Origin: Dactylorhiza incarnata
Taxonomy: Eukaryota > Streptophyta > Magnoliopsida > Asparagales > Orchidaceae
Reading direction: 5' to 3'
Assembly (NCBI GenBank): GCA_033032865.1
Contig: JAWHQI010000263.1
Coordinates: forward strand, 1,922,001 to 1,986,000
DNA: 64,000 nt
Shown here: positions 21,193 to 32,020 of the stretch, piece after piece
How the letters are laid out: each line of letters begins with the position of its first letter
Position numbering within the stretch: the first letter of the stretch is position 1
The notes under the pieces: model-generated
Told to the model about the DNA's origin: nothing
Seen by the model: the letters and a program-made list of their open reading frames with translations, nothing else
The model's database searches: none
Made by a program: the position numbers and the translations under genes

Positions 21193-24100
21193 TGGTCCTT
21201 CAACTTCATATCAACAGGAGAGGAGCTATGCACTTAAGCATGATGGGAAGAAGAAGGAAGGACCAAGGTGCTTCAGGTGCAACAAGCCTAGTCACTTCAA
21301 GAGGGACTGCAGAGTTAATCTTCGGCCAGGGCATGCTGCAGGAAAAGAGGAGGTTGGTTCCAATACTGAAGGTAGTTGGGGTGGTAGAGGTGCTTTCATG
21401 ATGGGCACTTGTGTTCGGGCTATGACTTCCATCAACTACCAGGATGATTGGATAGTGGATTCAGGGTGTGGTCATCACCTCACCGGGGATGAGTCCAAGT
21501 TCTCTTCTCTGTAGGCATACTCAGGTAATGATGTTATTATTACAGTTGATGATATTGTTCATGCAATCGAGATGAAGAGTGTCGTTTCTTTAGGCAGTGA
21601 TAGAGGTCCACTCACCTTGAGGAGTGTATATCATGTGCCGGGTATGAAGAAGAACCTCTTCTCTGTGACCAGTGCTGTAGATGCGGGATATCACATTCTG
21701 TTCGGTGCAACAAAAGTGAAATTTCTTCGAAATATGTCAAGCGTGAAGGCTGACATTACTCTGTAGGAATGAGGGTGAAGGACTTGTTTGTTCTATCAAC
21801 AAGTTCCTATGTTGATAAGATGAGAGCTAACGACAACGCTGCTATCTAGCATGAGAGGCTTGGGCATATTGGGATGGATAAGCTGAAAGCTATGGCGGGA
21901 AGAGGCCTGGTGAATGATTTGCCTAGTCTTTCATCTTTGGAGATGGTCATGTTTGTGTTGGATATCATTTTGGTAAGGCTCATCGCCTTCCATTTGACAA
22001 GTCACAAACCAGATGCAAAGCACCATTGGAGTGTATCCATGATGATCTGTTTGGACCAACCGCAACTGCCAGTCTCGGAGGTAGCAGATATATGCTGATC
22101 TTGATTGATGACTTCACTAGGTATACCTGGGTATACTTTATGAAGGAGAAGTCTGAGGCGTTTGGGAAGTTTGTGGAGTTCAAGGAGCTCGTGGAAAGGT
22201 CGGCTTAATCTGCGGATCAAGAAGTTTAGAATTGACAATGGAGGGGAGTTCACCTCAAGTGAGTTCTTCAACTTTTGTAGGAATCATGACATCCGGAGAG
22301 AGCTCTCTTGTGCACATACTCCACAACATAATAGAGTTGCTGAGTAGAAGATCCGTCATCTGACGGAGACTTGCAAGTGTTGGCTTCATGCCAAAAGCAT
22401 TCCTAAGTCCTTCTGGGCAGATGGAATGTCTTGTGCCGCTTATGTTATCAATCAGATGCCTCTTAGTCCTATCAACATGAAGACTCCATATAAGCTGATG
22501 TTCAAGGAGAAGCCAAGCATGGAACACTTTCGAGTGTTCGGATCTACCTGCTATTTGCATGTTCCTAATGCTCTTAAAACGAAGCTAGATGTGAAAGCAA
22601 GGAAGCTAGTCTTCATCGGTTATGATGACCGGAAGAAGGGCTGGAGATGCATGGATCCCGAGACACTGAGATATGTGGTCTCAAGGGATGTGGTATTTGA
22701 CAAGCTGACGTCATATCAGGGTAGCTCATCTGTGGAGCTACAAGAGAGCAGGTTAGATGGAGGGCAAGGAGAAGCTGCATTGAAAATTTTGGTGGAGTTG
22801 CATGTTTCACCAGGTGATCAGGTTGCTTCTAGCTCTAGGACATGTGATTCAGGTTCTGGAAGTAGGGGAGCGATGCGCCAAGTATGTCCGGAAGGAGAGC
22901 GAGTCCAAAAGTTGCAGTAGAAGAGGTGGATCAGGATAAATCCCCGCGGAGGTCTAAGAGGACTATCATTCCACCAGCTCGGTATATAGGGGAAATTTGG
23001 TGAGCTTTGTCTCATGTTTACTTGATGGCCCCATAGATGAGCGAGAGCTATCATGCTTTGAAAATGCCACTGGAGTTAAGGAGTGGGAAGATGTTATGGA
23101 TGAGGTGATGGCTGACCTCAAGAAGAATGAGGCTTGAGATTTTGTGTCCAAGGTTGATGTTATTACTCCTATGACATGCAAGTGGGTTTACAAGTTGAAA
23201 AAGAAGGCTGATGGCAGTATTGAGCGGTACAAGGCTTGCCTTATAGCTCGAGGGTTCTCTCAACAGTATGGTGAAGACTATAAAGAAACATTTAGTCTTG
23301 TTGCCAATATAACTTCAGTTCGGGTGGTGATTGCATTGGCAACTTGCCAAGGTTGGAAGATTTGGCAACTTGACGTGAAAAATGTTTTTCTTTATGGTGA
23401 GATTGACAAGGATATCTTCATTATTCAACCACCTAACTATGTTTCTGAAGCTCATCCATGACATGTCTGCAAGTTCAAGAAGGCTCTTTACGGCTTGAAG
23501 CAAACGCCTCGAGCGTGGTATGGAAAGATCGCAAAATACCTCCAATTATGCGGATATTTTGCTTCTGATTCTGATTCAAGCTTGTTTGTAAATAAGGTTG
23601 TGGAGCTTCAAGTCTTGGTGTTGTTATATGTGGATGATATGATCGTCACGGGAAACTCTGAAGTGGAGGTAGCTAGGCTCTGGGCTAAGCTAGCTATCAG
23701 ATTTGAGATGAAGGTTTTGAGTGAGCTCCACCATTTCCTTGGTCTTGAGGTGGAGAGAAAAGAGAGTGGTGTGCTCGTTTCCCAGAAGGGCTATGCTGAA
23801 CGGATCGTGAAGCGATTCGGCATGGAAGTTGGGAAGAGTAGCTCTACTCCACTGGAAGTTGGTTTGAAGCTTCGACGGGATGAGGGAAGGGTTTTTTCTG
23901 ATCCCTTGGTGTTCCAGGATCTGGTTGGAAGCCTGCTTTATCTAACGAGTATAAGGTCGGATATTGCTTATGTTGTGGGCCGAGTAAGTCGATATATGAC
24001 AGAACCGCGGAAACCTCATCTAGTGGTGGTAATGAGCATTCTGAAGTATGTAAAGTCCACCTCTGATATGGGTCACTTTTATGGGATGGACTCGTGTTTC

Positions 24101-24232
24101 AATCTGCATGGTTACAAGGATGCTGATTATGGAAGAGATTCAGATGATCGAAAGTCAACTTCTGGGTATGTCTTTATGACTGGCTCCGCAGCTATCTCGT
24201 GGTGTAACAAAAAGCAAGATTCAGTGTGTGTC
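21193..24232 (+). pseudogene. Copia-2 nucleocapsid and pol (PR, INT, RT, RNase H start), decayed and interrupted
   Basis: In order: CCHC knuckle CFRCNKPSHFKRDC (21269-21310); protease WIVDSGCGHHLTGD (about 21450); GAG-pre-integrase HERLGHIGMDKLKA (about 21850); integrase with DDLFGP and RIDNGGEFTS (22040-22260); RT with LDVKNVFLYG (about 23370), ALYGLKQTPRAWY and the catalytic YVDDM (about 23628); RNase H start DADYGRDSDDRKSTSG. Many frames are broken by stops, several at tryptophan codons, and by indels. Long LTR A then interrupts RNase H at 24233. The chain finishes at 41365-41715. Confidence 0.9.
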
Positions 24233-24379
24233 TGTAACATCCCCCAGGCAGCTAGACCCCCCAGGTGAATGTGTCATGACAAGGTCATGACAAGGCCTTG
24301 GTAGTATAGAAACCCCTTTAACTTAGGCAAGATTAGGGTTGAAAGTGCCTTGGACTGCAATTAGCAATTTCCTGTGACC

Positions 24380-25075
24380 AAGCTTAGGGTTGAACTTTAG
24401 GGCCTCATCTTGATCAATTGACCCCACCATAGTATCCCTAACCCTTTAGGGGCCCCCCTTAGGGCACCAAGGGCACATTGGGGTCAACCAAAGAGGCCAA
24501 ATTGACCAAGTCAACCCTAACCCTAAATTGGTCAAAGTAGCCTATTTAGAGCCAATTAACCTTCACTATGACAAATTGATCACTCATCTAGGTCTAGAAT
24601 ACCATAAGAGACCTAGTAGACCTAAAAGCCCTATCATGGGACCCCCAGTGGTGCAAATTGACCAAAATGCCCTTTTTAGGTCAAAATGACAATTCTTCAC
24701 AAAGTACCCAAATTGACCATCACCATGCTAAATTGACCTTACCCATAGTGTTATCATGTCATAGGGGACCAAGTGGACCAAAAAGCCACATGACTTGGTC
24801 AACCCTAGGGCTCAATTTGACCAAAGTCAACTTAGCCTATTTTGGTCAAATCAGCTCAATTTGGGTCAACTAAGGCTCAAGTGACCAAATTGACCCCACC
24901 AATAGTTTCTAGACTTAATTTGGAATCCAATGGACCCAAAAGCCCCATCCTAGGGTCACCCAATTGGCCAATTTGACCAAAAGTCAAAATTACCCAAATT
25001 AGGTCAAATCTCTTAAACCTAGCCCAATTCCTTTGGGTTAAGCCCAAATTGACCATCTGACCGGCCTAGTAGACT
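24380..25075. promoter_or_regulatory. W-box-rich U3 segment of long LTR A
   Basis: TTGACC/TTGACT or the reverse GGTCAA/AGTCAA occurs at least a dozen times within 700 bases, often in pairs such as TTTGACCAAAGTCAA. This is the core of the W-box bound by plant WRKY factors. The equivalent part of long LTR B (about 53990-54620) is equally rich. Function is inferred from the motif only. Confidence 0.5.
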
Positions 25076-25230
25076 GATATTAAGCTTGAGAGAGAGAGAA
25101 ATTTCGGCCATGGTGATTAGGAGAGAGAAATGGGGGTTTTGGAGGAAAGAGGAAGAGAGAGAAAGGTGGCCATTAATGGCCAAAGGAGACCAAGGGCCAC
25201 CCCTTCCTCTCCCAATGGATTGGTGCATCT

Positions 25231-26922
25231 TGTAATATCTAGATGCTAACCAAAATCACCTAGGGGGGGGGGGGGGGGAATAGGTGATAAATGCGTCTTT
25301 TGCGGAATTGACAATCTTGAAAAATAAAGAACGCACAGAAGCAAATCACAAACACAGACGACACAAGAAATTTATAGTGGTTCCCCGTTCTTGGGTACTC
25401 CACTTGCCGGCCTCGCCAATCTAGCACCACAGCTAGACTTGACTACTTCACTAAATCTCGGATCAAGAACGATCCTACAAACCTCAGAGTCAAAACTCTT
25501 ACAACTCGGAGATCAAACTCCTACAAACTCAGAGAAAAACCTTCTCTTACAACTCGGAGAATACCTCTCCCACAACTCGGAGAACAATCTCTCCTACAAT
25601 CAAAAATGTAAGGTTTGAAAGAAACTGTACTTAACAAATCACAAATAGATCTGAATAATTTGATGAAGATCTTCTTCCTTCTTGCGACAGAAATGACTTC
25701 GGCTTGAAGTAGAAGAAGAAGAATCGAATCGGCACAAATCAGATCTTCTAAGGTCTTGATCGATCCGATAGAATCAGAACGTGTGAAGCAATGATAGATT
25801 GACCTTACTCTTTCACTTGGAGATCAATTCAGATAACTCACGATCGAACTCCAACGATGGCGATGCACGGCACTAGACGACGATCTTGGATCAGATTAGG
25901 GTTAGGAGAATATGAACTCTGATCTTCAAAAATGATTTCTTACTTCTCATTCTTAAGGAGTAATCATTATATAGATGAAGATCTAACGATCAAACCTTAA
26001 AACGAGGAAATACGTCACGTCAATTTGACGGAAAAGACTTGACGTCAAAACGGAAAAAACAAAGCTTACGAGAATAGATCAAACCACACTTCTCGAGAGA
26101 TCCACGACTTCTCGAGAGAAACGGGCTAGTTCTCAAAAAACAGCTTTAGAAAGAGAGAACAAAGAACAAAGAATTAAGACAGGACTTCTCGAGAGATACA
26201 AGACTTCTCGAGAACAAAGAAACTTCTCGAAAACTTTAGAACAATTTCGAGAACAACCTTAAGAGAGAAAGTTTTTCGAAAGAACCAATGATTTCTCGAA
26301 AACAAAAGTACTTCTCGAGAGATCAAAGACTTCTCGAAAGCTGAGCTGAGACAGATTTCTCGAAAACAACTAGAAAAGAACTTTTCTCGAAAACAAAGAA
26401 GACTTTTCGAGAGAACAAAGATTTCTCGAGAAATGCAAGTAACTACTCGGAAGATTCAACATTGTCTCGAGAGACTTCTGAAACAACCTCTCTCGAAAAA
26501 CAAACAAGGACATCTCGAGAGCACAGAAGGACTTCTCGAGAGCACAGAAGGACTTCTCGAGAGCACAGAAGGACTTCTCAAAAAGTATCCTTACATTTCG
26601 AAAAATTTACTTAGGAAACTTTCTTCCTTTGTCTTCAGACCAATGCTGCACACCTAAGCTTTGAATCTTTAATGTCTTGATCATAAAGTGTATCCCAATT
26701 GAGAGACCACACATGAGTCAACCCCATACCTCACACAATGAAGAATTACATTGCATGAGACTGTGCTTATTGACCCATTGTGACCTGACATTGGTCTACA
26801 CTTTGCAATGTGAACCTGCAAAAACATAACTAGAAAGAACAAATCAAATACACAAACAATTCAATCTTGGTTCAAAGTTGACTTTCTACAAATCAAGGCT
26901 ATTGTGGATACAAAACCCAACA
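25231..26922 (-). mobile_element. Copia-3 3' LTR
   Basis: 1692 bp; minus strand starts TGTTGGGTTTTGTATCC and ends CTAGATATTACA. U3 carries the CTCGAG array (26090-26600); the TATA box CTATATAATG lies at about 25976-25985. A G run at about 25263-25277 is flanked by ATCACCTA and TAGGTGAT. Confidence 0.9.
26090..26600. repeat. CTCGAG palindrome array in Copia-3 U3
   Basis: About eleven CTCGAG cores, mostly as CTTCTCGAGAGA, plus many TTCTCGAAAAC variants, upstream of the LTR TATA box by about 105 bp. The last four units (about 26500-26580) are an 18-bp tandem repeat, CTCGAGAGCACAGAAGGA. The same array is in the other LTR (35805-36310). Confidence 0.9.
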
Positions 26923-27143
26923 ATCTCCCCCTATTTGTAGAAGTCAGAACCCTACTTACCAAGATGAATTGTAACAAATATAAAAAGATATACTGGAAAG
27001 AATATTAACAACAATATTTAAATATAAGAGCATGATTGTCACATCAAAATCAAAAACTATATTTGGATTTAAGATTGTCTAATGAATTAGAGTTCACACA
27101 AGCATGTAGACATAAGGTTTTAAAAGTCTTCAAAGTCTTGTCT

Positions 27144-29585
27144 TCAGAGATTAGCATTCCCCTTTCTTTTCTCCTCCTGTCTTGAAAAGTAAGCATAAGG
27201 TTTGGGATGATACTTTGGAGGAGCTTCTGGAGCTGTTGGATTGTTATACCCATAATTCTTGAAATGTATTCTTCTCTTGGTTTTACTTGTCTCATACTTT
27301 TTCCATTCAGAAGAGCTGTAAAATTCAGTAGCTTGTACATTTCCTTCTTCTACAAGCTTGAGAGAGTCTAGAATGATGATCTTTGAAACTGGACTCCAAA
27401 CTTCTGGATAAACCTTTGTGTCATCTATCACTGCTTTGCCAGAACCTGCTGAGGTGGAGCCAGGAACAGATTTGCTTGCAGAAGGTCCATCACCATATTT
27501 CCTTTTTCTTGAATAATGCATGGAGGAGGGAGGCTCTACTGAAGGAATAGCATCAAACTGCTCTGCTGGCCTTGGAGAAAAATGAGGAGCATCATATTGA
27601 GCTTGATCAAAACTTGGAGGAGGTTGAGCAGGGTCAATACCCAAATCAGGAAAGATTTCATGGTGAAGCCAAACAGCAGTATTAGAAGTGAAATCTTTTA
27701 ACTCATTGACCTGCTTTTGAACACCTTGGGACAACTGCTCAAACTTATTAATCAAATGCTTATGAAAATCAAAAAGAGTTTGATCTATCAACCCAGTCAT
27801 CTTCTCAGTTAAACTGTCCTCCCCCTTTCTGACTTCTACAGATAGGGTTTGGAGAATAGATTCCTTAAACTGGCCAACTTCATCAATAACTTTGAAAGTA
27901 TTATCTTCAGCCCTTGAAGCCATGTTTTCTTGAGTTTTTCTGACTTGAATAACTTCAGCTAGCACTGTGGCTACACCCTCTATGGTGTGATCAATAGCCT
28001 TTCCTCCCTGAATAACAACCTCTTTCAACTGATCTGAACTGGTTTTGAATTCTTTCAACTTCTTTGACATTTCTTTTTCAACATCAGATATTCTAGCATG
28101 AACTTCTTTGAATGAGTAGTCTATTTTGGCACTTTGTCTTTGAAGCAAGAGTTCAACTTTACCAAGAATTGAATTTTCATCATAAAGAGATGGAGGAATA
28201 GGAGATGGAAGAACTTCTTCTGGGATGTCTTCAAGAACAACTGAACTTCTGAGCCTGACAGGAGATATGTTGATTCTCTCATTTTCATCATCAACAGATT
28301 TTTCCTGTTCATCCTTGTTTGTTTCTAAACAAGGCTCTTGCTCCCCCTCAATATGTACTGGGGGAGGAGATGAATCATGCACTGAAGCATCATCTTTTTC
28401 TTGAGCAAAATCAAAGTCTGCCCCTGACCCACCCATGTGGTCACTAGTGCTAAGCACATCATCAGCACCCTTTAGAATTTCACTTACCACATCTGCTATT
28501 GTGGAATCAACTCTGTCTTCATTTATAGTTGGAGGAGGTGAGAAATGATCCATTTGTTCTTGTGAAAGAAAAGTATCTTCCATAGGAGTATCTGACAAAA
28601 TTTGAGCATCTGGGATGGATGTAGTTTTGGAAGGAATTTGATCTGAAAGAACTTGTTCTGATGGATCCTGAGCTGATGGTGGAAGAACTGTATCTGTTGG
28701 AAGACTTGACTCTGATGAAGGAATGGAGTTATGTGGAGCTGGAGATGGATCTGGAATTGCACTGTGTTGCTGAGCTGGAGGAGGAGCTGGGATTGTTGAT
28801 ATTTCTGGAGGAGGAGCAAGAGCTTCAAACTCTGGTGCTGAGTGACTTGAGGAAATAGGCTCCCCCTGGGGACCTGCACCTGCAGCTGGCTTTGTAATTC
28901 TGATATCCCATCTCTGTATTGTTGTGACATTTATCTTCTTCAGATGGTGTAAGATTGCACCCTTTGACATGTCAAAGACTTCAGGATTAAGCTGATTTAG
29001 ATATAAAGATAGAATTCTGGCAAAGTTTGGAGACAAAGTACTATCTTTAATCTTACTGAAGAGAAAGTTTGCCCAGTCAAACTTCTTTCCACAAATTACA
29101 GTTGTCATCAACCAGAACACATCTGTTGAGACATAGCCCAAACTTCCTGTATTACATAACAACACTTTCCAAATGGTGTCCACTAAAAGTTTGCCTACAT
29201 CATTCATTTGATGCCTTCTTACACATTTAACTGTCTTGTCTAAGCCACAAAAGCTCAAGGCTCTATTCCAATCTTCAGCAACTAAAGTGTCCTCAGAGGA
29301 TACCACTGGTAATCTTAGTAATTTAGAAAGAGATTTAGGACTGACCTTGATCTTGAAATTTCCGATTTCAGTTTTCATCCTCTTCCTTTCCTTGTGAACT
29401 TTGATGTTAATAAAGAACTCTTCTACCTCTTTAAGCAGAATTCGGCATGGATGTTCAAGAACAAATGACAGCCCGGCGGCGTCTAGAAGGTAGAAGAAAT
29501 TTTGAAATTCATCTGAAAGTGAAATAAGACCTTCCCGCTCCAATTCACTACCAACACCGATCTTAGGCTTCGAGTGAGGAGCCAT
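27144..29585 (-). CDS. Third ORF of Copia-3 (envelope-like/SIRE ORF), 813 codons, intact
   Basis: This is an uninterrupted ORF located between RNase H and the 3' LTR, where SIRE1-type elements carry an 'envelope-like' gene. The N-terminal about 230 residues look globular (FQNFFYLLDAAGLSFVLEHP, WIKVLLCNTGSLGY-like region) and resemble the domain called 'putative plant transposon protein'. Then comes a Pro/Ser/Gln-rich stretch, an acidic stretch, a probable coiled coil (about 455-640) and a basic C-terminus with RKRKYG and KTKRRIHFKNYG, possible nuclear signals. I see no signal peptide, no clear membrane segment and no cleavage site, so a true envelope role is doubtful. The start ATGGCTCC at 29585 suits plant initiation and is followed by conserved protein. 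A broken homologue is in Copia-4 (56936-58375). Function unknown. Confidence 0.85.
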   Translation of the reverse strand: MAPHSKPKIGVGSELEREGLISLSDEFQNFFYLLDAAGLSFVLEHPCRILLKEVEEFFINIKVHKERKRMKTEIGNFKIKVSPKSLSKLLRLPVVSSEDTLVAEDWNRALSFCGLDKTVKCVRRHQMNDVGKLLVDTIWKVLLCNTGSLGYVSTDVFWLMTTVICGKKFDWANFLFSKIKDSTLSPNFARILSLYLNQLNPEVFDMSKGAILHHLKKINVTTIQRWDIRITKPAAGAGPQGEPISSSHSAPEFEALAPPPEISTIPAPPPAQQHSAIPDPSPAPHNSIPSSESSLPTDTVLPPSAQDPSEQVLSDQIPSKTTSIPDAQILSDTPMEDTFLSQEQMDHFSPPPTINEDRVDSTIADVVSEILKGADDVLSTSDHMGGSGADFDFAQEKDDASVHDSSPPPVHIEGEQEPCLETNKDEQEKSVDDENERINISPVRLRSSVVLEDIPEEVLPSPIPPSLYDENSILGKVELLLQRQSAKIDYSFKEVHARISDVEKEMSKKLKEFKTSSDQLKEVVIQGGKAIDHTIEGVATVLAEVIQVRKTQENMASRAEDNTFKVIDEVGQFKESILQTLSVEVRKGEDSLTEKMTGLIDQTLFDFHKHLINKFEQLSQGVQKQVNELKDFTSNTAVWLHHEIFPDLGIDPAQPPPSFDQAQYDAPHFSPRPAEQFDAIPSVEPPSSMHYSRKRKYGDGPSASKSVPGSTSAGSGKAVIDDTKVYPEVWSPVSKIIILDSLKLVEEGNVQATEFYSSSEWKKYETSKTKRRIHFKNYGYNNPTAPEAPPKYHPKPYAYFSRQEEKRKGNANL

Positions 29586-29734
29586 AGAGCAAGAGAGATT
29601 GAGTAATTGCGAGAGAGAAAGAGAAAGAATCGTAAACCTCTATAATCGGCTTCGCGAGAAAAGTAGACGAACGGTCGGCGTTTTTCGAAAGGGAAAAGAA
29701 ATGACCTCACGTGAACTTTTAATTCATTTCGAGA

Positions 29735-29745
29735 CTTTATATATA
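29735..29745 (-). promoter_or_regulatory. Putative internal promoter TATA box for the third ORF
   Basis: The minus strand reads CCAAACTATATATAAAGTC, about 150 bp before the ATG at 29585. Between lie CACGTG (29708-29713) and a TTTCTCTTTCTCTCTCGC pyrimidine tract close to the ATG, typical of plant leaders. The CTCGAG array 29820-30080 lies just upstream. Copia-4 has TATAAATAG at the corresponding site (about 58402-58410). Promoter activity is inferred. Confidence 0.55.
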
Positions 29746-29819
29746 GTTTGGTTTGATGTGACAATTAATTTGGTTTTAATTAATTTAAAGAAAATGAAAT
29801 ACACGCGTACCTGGCTCTT

Positions 29820-30080
29820 CATATTCTCGAAAATTGAAATTAAAGTTTACGAGAAGTATAAGACATTTCTCGAGAGGTTGAGAAAGTTCTCGAGAAGTCT
29901 CAGAACTCTTCCGATTTTCTTCCGAAAGATAATTAAAGTTCTCGAGGGATTACCCATTTCTCGAGAAGTGTGAATTCATTTTTCGAGAGATGATGTCAAT
30001 TTTCCGAAAACTTTTATCTTCATCCAAAAGCAAGTCATTTCTCGAGTTATTAACTTCATTTCTCGAGAAGTTTTAATGAT
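29820..30080. repeat. Second CTCGAG palindrome array, upstream of the third ORF
   Basis: Six CTCGAG cores in TTTCTCGAGAAG-type units plus degenerate copies, between pol and the third ORF. It reproduces the motif and the spacing to TATA (about 75 bp) found in the LTR U3. Confidence 0.85.
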
Positions 30081-30211
30081 GACTTGGTTTGTCCTTCTCT
30101 GATTTTTCTTCTTTCCAAAGGATATACCTGTGCTTCATTTTATAACATAAAGAAATAATATAAAACTTAAGAAAATTCACTTATCTCCTTCTCTTCTCGT
30201 TTGTTTGACCA

Positions 30212-32020
30212 TTATTCCATGTTGAGCATTCCAAGTTCTGTCTCGAAGAAAGAGAACTTGGTCTCATCCATCGGCTTCGTGAATATATCTGCAATTTGCT
30301 TATCCGTGGGGACATAGCTTAAGTTGATATCCCCATTCTCCACATGCTCTCGGATGAAATGATATATTAATTCAATATGCTTTGTCCGACTGTGTGAGAC
30401 TGGATTATTTGCTATAGCAATTGCGCTAGAGGAGTCGCAAAACATTGGAATATTCTTTATCTTCAAATTATAATCTTGAAGCTGGTTTCTAATCCAAAGA
30501 AGTTGTGCGCAACAACTGCCTGGAGGTTATTCAACGTATACTTCTTCTTTTATATTACCATTCAGAAAAGCTGACTTAACGTCCATTTGGTATACGGTGA
30601 AACTTTTGAATGCAGCAAAGGCTAAGAACATTCTGATCGCTTCAAGTCTTGCTACTGGTGCATAGGTTTGATCGAAGTCGATCCCTTCTTCTTGTCTATA
30701 GCCTTTTGCTACAAGTCTTGCTTTGTTCTTTATAATTGTTCCGTCTTCATCCAACTTGTTCCTGTAAACCCACTTTGTTCCAATAATATTTTTATCCTTG
30801 GGTTTTGGAACTAGTGTCCACACCTTGCAACGCTTGAATTGATTTAATTCTTCTTCCATTGCAATTACCCAGTGGGGGTCTTCATTTGCTTCTTGAAACT
30901 TCTTCGGTTCAATCTGTGAAAGAAAACTTAAATGCATATTTTCGTTAGTAGTACCTCTTCTTGTTCTAATTCCGACTTGAGGATCTCCTATGATTTGATC
31001 AATAGGATGATCTCTCATGTGTTTGAACTCAAGGTTTCTTGCATCAGTTTGAATAATTGGAGCATCTTCTGTTACTTGAGTGTTTCCTTCCACTTGCACT
31101 GGATCTTCATCAATCTGATCTCCTTCTTCATTTGTGGTTGGGGAAGAGATCTTGACGAAGGTTTGAGCATCAACTTTGACTGGCTCATCCAAGCTTACAT
31201 CTTGTAACTTTGAACCTGTACCTTCAATAGAAGCACTAGAAGAGCCGCTATGTAGCATGCTCGTTTCATCAAATACAACATTGATTGACTCTTCTACAAC
31301 CAGGGTTTTCTTATTAAATATTCTATAAGCTCTGCTATGGCTGCTATAGCCTACAAAAATTCCTTCAAAACTCTTTTCGCTAAACTTGGTTTTATAATGC
31401 TTTCCATTATTAAGTACAAAGCATTTGCAGCCAAAGATTCTAAAATAAGAGATGGTTGGTCTCTTGTCTTTTAGTAGTTCATAAGGAGTATTTTCATGGT
31501 TTTTGTTTATGAGTGCTCTGTTTTGCACGTGGCATGCAGTGTAGACAGCTTCAGCCCAAAGATATTCGGGTAGAGATGTGTCACTCAACATTGTTCTGCA
31601 AGCCTCAATGAGTGTTCTATTTCTTCTCTCAGCTACCCCATTTTGTTGTGGAGTTCGAGGAGAGGAAAACTCATGAAAGATACCTAGACTTTCACAAAAA
31701 TCTGTCATAGCTCCAGATTCAAATTCTGTTCCATGGTCACTTCTGATTTTTACTACCGAACATTCAAATTCGTTCTGGATTTGCTTGACAAACTTGGTGA
31801 AAATGTCAAACGTATCTGACTTGTGTTTTAGAAAGAATACCCATGCAAAACATGAGTAATCATCTACAATAACAAATGTGTAAGATTTACCTCCTAAACT
31901 TCTAACTTGCAAAGGCCCAAATAAGTCCATATGAAGTAGGTATAAGCACCTAGTTGAATCTTTGCCTTTAATGCTTTTAAAGGTGGCTCTTGTTTGCTTG
32001 CCTTTTACACAACATGACAA
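30212..32020 (-). pseudogene. Copia-3 integrase, truncated RT and RNase H end
   Basis: The frame opening at 32020 encodes the integrase core with MDLFGP (about 31930), [11 protein letters not shown] (about 31720) and [15 protein letters not shown] (about 31640), supplying the D,D,E residues. It continues to RT with [11 protein letters not shown] and [16 protein letters not shown]. At 30527 a TAA replaces the Gln of EQPPG, and there the sequence jumps into the end of RNase H (SCCAQLLWI...; FCDSSSAIAIANN; ADIFTKP). Compared with Copia-4 about 0.84 kb is missing, including the RT YIDD box and most of RNase H. Pol cannot be active. Confidence 0.9.
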
